Origin: Actinomycetospora sp.
Lineage (GTDB): Bacteria > Actinomycetota > Actinomycetes > Mycobacteriales > Pseudonocardiaceae
NCBI GenBank assembly: GCA_025925615.1
Contig: JAICLN010000148.1
Span: forward strand, 1 to 9,460
Length of the DNA: 9,460 bases
Direction of reading: 5' to 3'
Shown here: positions 5,047 through 9,460 of the stretch, in pieces
Position numbering within the stretch: the stretch's first letter is position 1
Layout of the letters: every line of letters starts with the position of its first letter
Notes under the pieces: model-generated
Told to the model about the DNA's origin: nothing
What the model saw: only the letters and a program-made list of their open reading frames with translations
Databases searched by the model: none
Program-made: the position numbers and the translations under genes

Positions 5047-6729
5047 TCAGCTGCCGGACGAGGAGGTCGAGCTGCCCTGGCTGCTCGAGGACGTCCCGGT
5101 GGAGGACGACCCCGCCGAGGACGACCCGGCCGAGGACGAGGTCCCCGACGTGGAGGTCCCGTCGGTCGAGGTCCCCGACGGCGCGGAGGTGGTGCCCTTC
5201 CCGGAGCCGCCCGGTGTCGTCCCGTCCGTGACCGTCGCGGGGACCTTCGCCGGGTCGACCCCGGTCCCGATCGTGGTCGGGTCGTCCGCGATCTTCGTGC
5301 CGTCGGGGGCGGTGCGGTCCTCGGCGACCGTGGTCGGGTCCTCGACGTCCTTGGTCAGCTTGTTCGCCTGGTCGCTGACCTTTGCCAGGTCGGCCTGGTC
5401 CTTGAGGGCGTTCACCTTCCTGGAGTCCTTCGGCGACGGCAGACCGGCGTCCTTCTCCTTCTCCTGGGCCGCCTTCTCCTTGGCCTCGGCGTCCTTCTGG
5501 GCCTTCTCCGCCTCGGCCTTCGCGTCGGCGGCCGCCTGCTTCTTCGTGGCGGCGTCGGCCTTGCTCGCATTCGCGTCGGTCTGGGCGGTGTTGCGCTTGC
5601 CGGTCTTGTCCGCGACATCGGTGACGGCGGCCGGCAGGTCCTGGGTCGTGAGCTGGTTGAGCTTCGTCAGGAGGGCCTTCCTGATACTCGCCGGGAGGGG
5701 CTGCGCCAGCGATGCCTGGATCGAGTTGATCTGACCCTGGACCTGTCCGAGCTTCTGCTGGGCCTGGGTGAGCGCGGAGTTGGCCTTCGAGAGCTCGAGC
5801 GCGTCGGCGGTGGCCTTCGCGTCGGCGGTCCGGGATGCGGCCGCCGTCTCGTTGGCCTTCGTCTGCGCCTTGACCGCGCCGCGGGCCGCGGCGTTCGCGT
5901 CCTCCCGGGCCTTCTGGGCGGCGGCGATCTGCGCGGGGGTCGGCCCGACGGGCTTGGGCGCCGGCGTGGTGATCTGTCCGCCACCGTCGGCCGAGCTGAA
6001 GACCAGGGCGCCGACGGCGGCCGCGCTCGGCGTGATCGTGACCGCGTCGGAGACCGGGGCCGACGGCGGGGTGAGCGGGTTGCCGTTGAAGCACTTGACG
6101 GTCGGCTGGCCGTAGCTGGACACCATCACCGCGGTGCCCTGCGCGAGGACGGCGGGCGCCTCGGTGAAGTGGCCGTCGCGGAAGCCGTGGTCGGTCACGG
6201 CCGTGTCGGCACGGAGCACCGCCGGGGAGAGGCTCTTCACGTACGAGGGAATCTCGGCGGGCGCGATGCCCTCGACCTGGGCCCAGGCCTGGGCCTTGGC
6301 CGGGTCGGCCTGCAGCTGGGCGACGAGCGCGGCGCCGTCGCAGGCGGGCGGGGTGGTCGCGGCGAAGGTGCCCGGGGCGGTGCCGCTCTGGGCACCGGTC
6401 GCGTCGGACCCGGCCACGTCCGGCTGGTCCGTGCCGACGGGGGCCGTGAAGGGCGCGTCGCCGGCGAAGGAGACCGTCTGCACGTCGGCCGAGGCGGTGC
6501 CGGAGGTCGCGGCGAACCAGGCGCCGCCACCGAGCACGACGCTCGCGGCGAGGACACCGGCGACGATCTTGCTGCGCAGGGTGTGGTTGGTGCGGGGACC
6601 GCGCGACGGTGGGCCGGGCGGGCCGCCGTGGGGCGTCCCGAGGGGGTTCTGGTCCTGGGCCCAGTAGGTCGGGCCGGTCATCGGCCGCGGCGCGAACCCG
6701 GGGCCGAAGCGGGGGTCGGTGTAGGTCAT
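5047..6729 (-). CDS. DUF6777-like membrane-anchored protein with helical stalk and Ser/Gly tail
   Basis: A 560-residue protein of unknown function. Residues 1-50 are Pro/Gly-rich and cytosolic. One hydrophobic helix (about 55-74, KIVAGVLAASVVLGGGAWFA) anchors it. An exported domain at about 85-222 resembles DUF6777 of actinomycetes: CDGAALVAQLQADPAKAQAW, then VLRADTAVTDHGFRDG and KCFNGNPLTPP. Cys130 and Cys213 are the only cysteines and could form a disulfide. From about 263 to 465 it is Ala/Lys/Glu/Gln/Asp-rich and probably helical or coiled coil, interrupted by LPASIRKALLTKLNQL. The last 100 residues are Pro/Thr/Gly then Ser/Gly (AGSSS repeats). ATG 6729 has AGGAG 7 bases upstream, so the longer open frame is ignored. 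The DUF6777 assignment is from memory of the pattern. Related proteins I recall sit outside the membrane in actinomycetes, but no function is established. Confidence 0.85.
   Translation of the reverse strand: MTYTDPRFGPGFAPRPMTGPTYWAQDQNPLGTPHGGPPGPPSRGPRTNHTLRSKIVAGVLAASVVLGGGAWFAATSGTASADVQTVSFAGDAPFTAPVGTDQPDVAGSDATGAQSGTAPGTFAATTPPACDGAALVAQLQADPAKAQAWAQVEGIAPAEIPSYVKSLSPAVLRADTAVTDHGFRDGHFTEAPAVLAQGTAVMVSSYGQPTVKCFNGNPLTPPSAPVSDAVTITPSAAAVGALVFSSADGGGQITTPAPKPVGPTPAQIAAAQKAREDANAAARGAVKAQTKANETAAASRTADAKATADALELSKANSALTQAQQKLGQVQGQINSIQASLAQPLPASIRKALLTKLNQLTTQDLPAAVTDVADKTGKRNTAQTDANASKADAATKKQAAADAKAEAEKAQKDAEAKEKAAQEKEKDAGLPSPKDSRKVNALKDQADLAKVSDQANKLTKDVEDPTTVAEDRTAPDGTKIADDPTTIGTGVDPAKVPATVTDGTTPGGSGKGTTSAPSGTSTDGTSTSGTSSSAGSSSAGSSSTGTSSSSQGSSTSSSGS
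5102..5140. repeat. 15-bp tandem repeat in the C-terminal tail coding region
   Basis: GAGGACGACCCCGCC (5102-5116), GAGGACGACCCGGCC (5117-5131) and a partial GAGGACGAG (5132-5140) run head to tail. On the minus strand this encodes the AGSSS repeats of the DUF6777 protein's Ser/Gly tail. The period is a multiple of three, so copy changes would alter tail length without breaking the frame. Confidence 0.85.
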
Positions 6730-6753
6730 GGCTGGTCTCCTGTGTCGATCTGC

Positions 6754-6772
6754 GGCGAACGGGCTGTTCGCC
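6754..6772. promoter_or_regulatory. Inverted repeat GGCGAAC-N5-GTTCGCC upstream of the DUF6777 gene
   Basis: A perfect 7-bp inverted repeat with a 5-base spacer, 25-43 bases upstream of the ATG at 6729. It may be an operator or a leader hairpin. It resembles the actinobacterial SOS box (CGAAC-N4-GTTCG) but the spacer is one base too long. The rest of the 238-base gap to the CHAD gene shows no gene and no clear promoter. Confidence 0.4.
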
Positions 6773-6956
6773 CGGTGTGGCTGACACGAGAAGACTGCGG
6801 TGCTCGTCCGGTTCCGACGATCGTGCGAACCCCCGAGTACCGGGTGCGCGTCCCCCGGACCGACGTCGGGTTCACCCCCACCCCGCGCAGCGGGCGCCGG
6901 ATCGATCCGGTCCGCCACCGGTCCCCGAGTGCGGTTGTCTGTGGTGTGTCGGGGGC

Positions 6957-6961
6957 GGAGG
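6957..6961 (+). promoter_or_regulatory. Shine-Dalgarno GGAGG for the CHAD gene
   Basis: GGAGG is followed by TGACGC and ATG 6968, a 6-base spacer. This fixes the CHAD start, since no other start in the frame has such a site. Confidence 0.7.
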
Positions 6962-6967
6962 TGACGC

Positions 6968-7861
6968 ATGGGGAGCACGTCCTCGACGACGACCGGGTCG
7001 GACCGGAGCGCGGGATCGGTCGTGCTGGACTACGTGGCCGCGCAGACGGCCGTGCTGCGACACCAGGACCCCCTCGTCCGGCTCGACCGCGAGGACGCCG
7101 TCCACCAGATGCGGGTCGCGGCGCGGCGGCTGCGCAGCGCGCTGCAGACGTTCCGGCGGCTGCTCGACCGCGAGCGCAGCCGCGCCGTGTCCGCCGAGCT
7201 CCGGTGGTTCGCGGGCGAGCTCGCCCCCGCGCGTGACACCGAGGTGATGCACGCCCGGCTCGCCGAGCTCCTCGACGACGTTCTCGCCGAACTCCCGGGA
7301 ACGCTCGTGGCCCCGGGTCTCCGTGCCGACCTGGACGCGGAGTTCGACCGCCGGGCGGCGCACGCGAGGACCCGGGCCCTCGCCGCCCTCGAGAGCGCGC
7401 GGTACCGGGCCCTGCTCGTCGCGCTGGACGGCTTCGCGGTGGATCCGCCGTTGCGGGGGCGGGCCCGGCGCGACGCCGGCCACGTCCTGCCCGCCGCCGT
7501 GGACCGGGCCCATCACCGCGTCGCCACCGCGATGGCCGCCGCCCTCGACGTCGAACCCGGAGCGCACCGCGACGAGGTCCTGCACGAGGCCCGCAAGGCC
7601 GCGAAACGCCTGCGCTACGCCCACGAGGCCGCCCGGCCGGCGCTCGGCGCCCGCGCCCGCCGGGGGGCGAAGCGGATGACGACGGTCCAGGATCTGCTGG
7701 GCGTCCACCAGGACTCGGTGGTCATGCGCGCGACGGTGCGCGAGCTCGCCACCGGACGGCGGGACGGCTTCGCGCTCGGCCTGGTGTACGGCGCGGAAGC
7801 GGTGCGGGCCCGGGAGGTCGAGTCGGCCTTGCCCGCCGCCTGGGCCCGATCGATGCGGTAG
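6968..7861 (+). CDS. CHAD domain-containing protein
   Basis: A 297-residue all-helical CHAD protein. The two characteristic helices are present: VHQMRVAARRLRSALQTFRRLL (45-66) and, in the second half, LHEARKAAKRLRYAHEAARPAL (205-226). These are internal pseudo-repeats carrying the conserved His and basic residues that line the domain's polyanion-binding surface; PARDTEVMHARLAEL lies between them. CHAD domains are known to bind inorganic polyphosphate and are often fused to a CYTH (triphosphate tunnel) domain. Here no CYTH domain is fused or encoded nearby, so a catalytic partner is not evident. There is no signal peptide; it is likely cytosolic, on polyphosphate granules or nucleoid. The strong GGAGG supports the start. 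Divergent from the DUF6777 gene. Confidence 0.92.
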   Translation: MGSTSSTTTGSDRSAGSVVLDYVAAQTAVLRHQDPLVRLDREDAVHQMRVAARRLRSALQTFRRLLDRERSRAVSAELRWFAGELAPARDTEVMHARLAELLDDVLAELPGTLVAPGLRADLDAEFDRRAAHARTRALAALESARYRALLVALDGFAVDPPLRGRARRDAGHVLPAAVDRAHHRVATAMAAALDVEPGAHRDEVLHEARKAAKRLRYAHEAARPALGARARRGAKRMTTVQDLLGVHQDSVVMRATVRELATGRRDGFALGLVYGAEAVRAREVESALPAAWARSMR

Positions 7862-8033
7862 CGCGACCAGCCCGGACCGTCGGCCTCCGCCGGCCGGGCC
7901 GCGTGGCCGGGGCGCCCTCGCGAGCGTCGGGCTTCCTTCGCCTCGGCCTCCATCACGTGCCGGCGTCCGCCCACGAGCTCGCTCAGCCCGTTCGCCACGG
8001 CGTTTGGGCTCACCGACCGGGGGTGACCCGCGG
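7862..8033. other. Gap between convergent CHAD and SDR genes
   Basis: 172 bases without a supported gene. A minus-strand frame beginning MEAEAKEARRSRGRPG is open across it, but it lacks a ribosome site and runs antisense into the CHAD gene. Two weak hairpins are present: CCGGCC/GGCCGG (7890-7910) and the one at 7985-8010. Confidence 0.5.
7985..8010. terminator. Imperfect hairpin between convergent genes
   Basis: AGCCC...CGCC pairs with GGCG...GGGCT across a GTT/TTT internal loop and a short turn. It lies between the CHAD stop (7861) and the SDR stop (8034). Weak; terminator role inferred from position. Confidence 0.35.
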
Positions 8034-8984
8034 TCAGTCGTCGGTGACGGGGGTCGGCTGGTGTCGGGCCTCGGCCCGCCGCGTGAGCGTCGTCAGGGCG
8101 CGGAACCACCCCGGCTGCGTCGGCAGCGTCCGCCCGGCCGCCGGCGCCCCCGGGTCGGACCCGGGCCCGGGCAGCAGGCGCGCGGCCAGCCCAGAGAGCC
8201 GGGTGGTCAGACCGGGCGCGAGGCCGTGCAGGCGGGCGCCGACGACGGCGGCGGGGGTCAGGAAGCGTTCGGCGCGCCCCGCGAGGGTGGCGGCGACGAT
8301 GACCCGGGCGGCGCGCGGCGCGCTCGTCGAGAGCAGCGGGAGGCTGTCGAGCGCGGCGAACCAGCGGTACTCCCGCTCGCGGTCACCCGCGACGAGGGCC
8401 TGGCGCGGTGAGCCGGTCCGCATGAGGCCCGGCATGAGGGTGGTGACGGTGACGCCGTGCGGGGCCAGCTCGGTCCGCAGCGCCTCGGAGAACCCGCGCA
8501 CCGCGTACTTGGCCGCGGTGTAGGCCAGCAGGTGCGGCGCGGGCACCGCTCCCCCGACGGACCCGACGATGCCGATGCGTCCGCTCCCCGCACGGCGCAT
8601 GACCTCCGCGGCCCGCAGGACGGGGAAGACGGTCGCCCAGAACACGTCGTCGTGGACCTCGGCGATGTCCTCCACGCGCAGCGCCTCCAGCGGACCGACC
8701 TGGATGACGCCGGCGCAGGCCACCAGGACGTCGAGGCCGCCGAGCTCTCTGGCCGCAGCGTCGACGCACGCCTCGGCCTGCGGCCGGGCCGAGAGGTCGG
8801 CGGGCAGCGTCACGACTCGCACGCCGGTGGCCTCCAGCTGCGGCCGGGCGTCGTCGAGTTCCTCGGCCGAGCGGGCGACGACGGCGAGGTCGTGCCCCGC
8901 ACGGCCGAGCTCGGTGGCGACGAGCAGCCCGAGACCGCGGCTTGCGCCCAGGACGAGGGCGCCGGGCCGCGTGGTGGGGGTCAT
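8034..8984 (-). CDS. SDR-family NAD(P)-dependent oxidoreductase with C-terminal extension
   Basis: A 316-residue short-chain dehydrogenase. The cofactor loop is LVLGASRGLG (10-19), with ARS (Arg38) after strand 2 favouring NADP. ACAG (89-92) replaces the usual NNAG, and the catalytic residues are Ser142 (IVGSVGG), Tyr155 and Lys159 (YTAAKYA). The loop RTELAPHGVTVTTLMPGLMRTG follows. Beyond the Rossmann core, residues from about 250 form an extension (AGRAERFLTPAAVVGARLHGLAPGL) like that of larger SDRs acting on lipophilic or steroid-like substrates; specificity is not readable. The canonical structural Asn of helix 4 is not obvious, as the region reads VHDDVFWATVFPVL. ATG 8984 is preferred, although its Shine-Dalgarno is poor and GTG about 30 bases upstream is possible. 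Divergent from the hydrolase gene. Confidence 0.9.
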   Translation of the reverse strand: MTPTTRPGALVLGASRGLGLLVATELGRAGHDLAVVARSAEELDDARPQLEATGVRVVTLPADLSARPQAEACVDAAARELGGLDVLVACAGVIQVGPLEALRVEDIAEVHDDVFWATVFPVLRAAEVMRRAGSGRIGIVGSVGGAVPAPHLLAYTAAKYAVRGFSEALRTELAPHGVTVTTLMPGLMRTGSPRQALVAGDREREYRWFAALDSLPLLSTSAPRAARVIVAATLAGRAERFLTPAAVVGARLHGLAPGLTTRLSGLAARLLPGPGSDPGAPAAGRTLPTQPGWFRALTTLTRRAEARHQPTPVTDD

Positions 8985-9110
8985 CGGGCCGGATGCACCG
9001 TCCCCGCCGTGCACGAAACCCGTCGCGGTTGCCGCCCGTCCCGCCGCGGGTACGCCGCCCTCGACACGGTTGACGTCCCAGCGATCTCGACATGCCTTCG
9101 GGAGGCAGCG
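8985..9110. other. Divergent region between SDR and hydrolase genes
   Basis: 126 bases with no gene of its own. TTGACG (9070-9075) on the plus strand looks like a -35 element, but the 17-base-spaced hexamer (TGCCTT) is a poor -10 and would place the start within the hydrolase's Shine-Dalgarno. GGAGG (9101-9105) with a 5-base spacer serves the ATG at 9111. Confidence 0.5.
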
Positions 9111-9460
9111 ATGATCGTGCGGGACTGGACCGACCGTGGCGTGCTGAGCGCCGCGGAATGGATGGGACGGGCCGTCGTGCACGCGCTCCTGGACGCCCGC
9201 GCGGCGGCGGACCTGCCGCCCGCGGTGGACCCGGACGCCCCCGTCGTCGTGGTCGGCGGCTTCGGTGCCACCGCCCCGGTCATGCACCCCCCTCGCGGAC
9301 GTGCTCGCCCGGCGCGGGCACCCCGTGACCGTCGTCGCCGAGGGTGGAGGGGCCGGGTGCGCCGGGAGTGCGGCCGGCCAGCTCGCTCACCGGGTCGAGA
9401 TCCTCGCGCAGGACCACGGGCGCCCCGTGCACCTGGTGGGACACAGCCGGGGGGTCGGTA
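9111..9460 (+). pseudogene. Alpha/beta-hydrolase, frameshifted and cut by the window end
   Basis: The frame from ATG 9111 (GGAGG 5 bases upstream) encodes MIVRDWTDRGVLSAAEW..., then a hydrophobic strand, APVVVVGGFGATAPVM. It then falls into Arg/Pro-rich nonsense. One base over, from about 9289 to the end, the frame reads PLADVLARRGHPVTVVAEGG... and HLVGHSRGVG. This is the expected continuation of an alpha/beta-hydrolase: strand, helix, then the nucleophile elbow G-H-S-R-G with Ser as nucleophile. The switch falls at a run of six C (9287-9292); with five C the product reads ...APVMHPLADVLARRGHPV without a break. Either this is a one-base sequencing or assembly error, or the gene is inactive or phase-variable. 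The His and acid of the triad lie outside the window. Substrate unknown (esterase- or lipase-like fold). Confidence 0.82.

Noticed and set aside
5099..5734. Plus-strand 211-residue frame rich in Val/Ser/Phe
   Set aside because: Its apparent acidic and hydrophobic repeats are the reverse complement of the AGSSS and Ala/Lys repeats of the DUF6777 gene; no ribosome site.
6169..7236. Plus-strand 355-residue frame across the DUF6777/CHAD gap
   Set aside because: Gly/Arg-rich shadow of the DUF6777 gene running out of frame into the CHAD gene.
7615..7953. Minus-strand frame starting MEAEAKEARRSRGRPG
   Set aside because: No Shine-Dalgarno, and most of it is antisense to the CHAD coding region.
9070..9098. 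TTGACG-N17-TGCCTT as a sigma-70-type promoter for the hydrolase
   Set aside because: The -10 hexamer is poor and the implied start would fall in or after the Shine-Dalgarno at 9101-9105.

Overview
The window is very GC-rich with strong third-position G/C bias. It encodes an Lsr2-type nucleoid protein, a DUF6777-like membrane-anchored protein and many GTG-start regulators and short-chain dehydrogenases. This points to a chromosomal segment of a high-GC actinomycete, probably of the Pseudonocardia/Actinomycetospora kind; the genus is inference. No tRNA, rRNA, CRISPR array, insertion sequence or phage gene is visible.

Layout, left to right. (1) 2-457 (+) is the 3' part of an AraC-family regulator, followed at once by a SAM-dependent methyltransferase (511-1329, +). 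(2) Facing them on the minus strand are a 49-residue, very acidic, unannotated small protein with a strong ribosome-binding site (1425-1574) and, upstream of it, an unusual Lsr2 (1701-2336) that appears to carry two DNA-binding domains instead of one. (3) Divergent from lsr2 is a multi-pass membrane protein of the TM-helix-repeat 'mechanosensitive channel' class (2613-3485, +). It ends at a strong bidirectional hairpin shared with a TetR regulator (3538-4134, -). (4) The TetR gene is divergent from a classical SDR oxidoreductase (4198-4974, +), and the 63-base gap holds overlapping palindromes, so this looks like a local regulator/target pair. (5) After another strong hairpin comes a 560-residue membrane-anchored protein (5047-6729, -) with a DUF6777-like domain, a long Ala/Lys/Glu helical region and a Ser/Gly/Thr tail. 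Divergent from it is a stand-alone CHAD-domain protein (6968-7861, +). (6) A second SDR (8034-8984, -) is divergent from an alpha/beta-hydrolase (9111 to window end, +). The hydrolase is split by an apparent one-base insertion in a run of six C and is also cut by the window edge.

The genes form divergent or convergent pairs rather than one long operon, and I see no single multi-gene machine. The items most worth a second look are the tandem-domain Lsr2 and the acidic small gene beside it, the TetR/SDR palindromes, the DUF6777/coiled-coil protein, and the frameshifted hydrolase.
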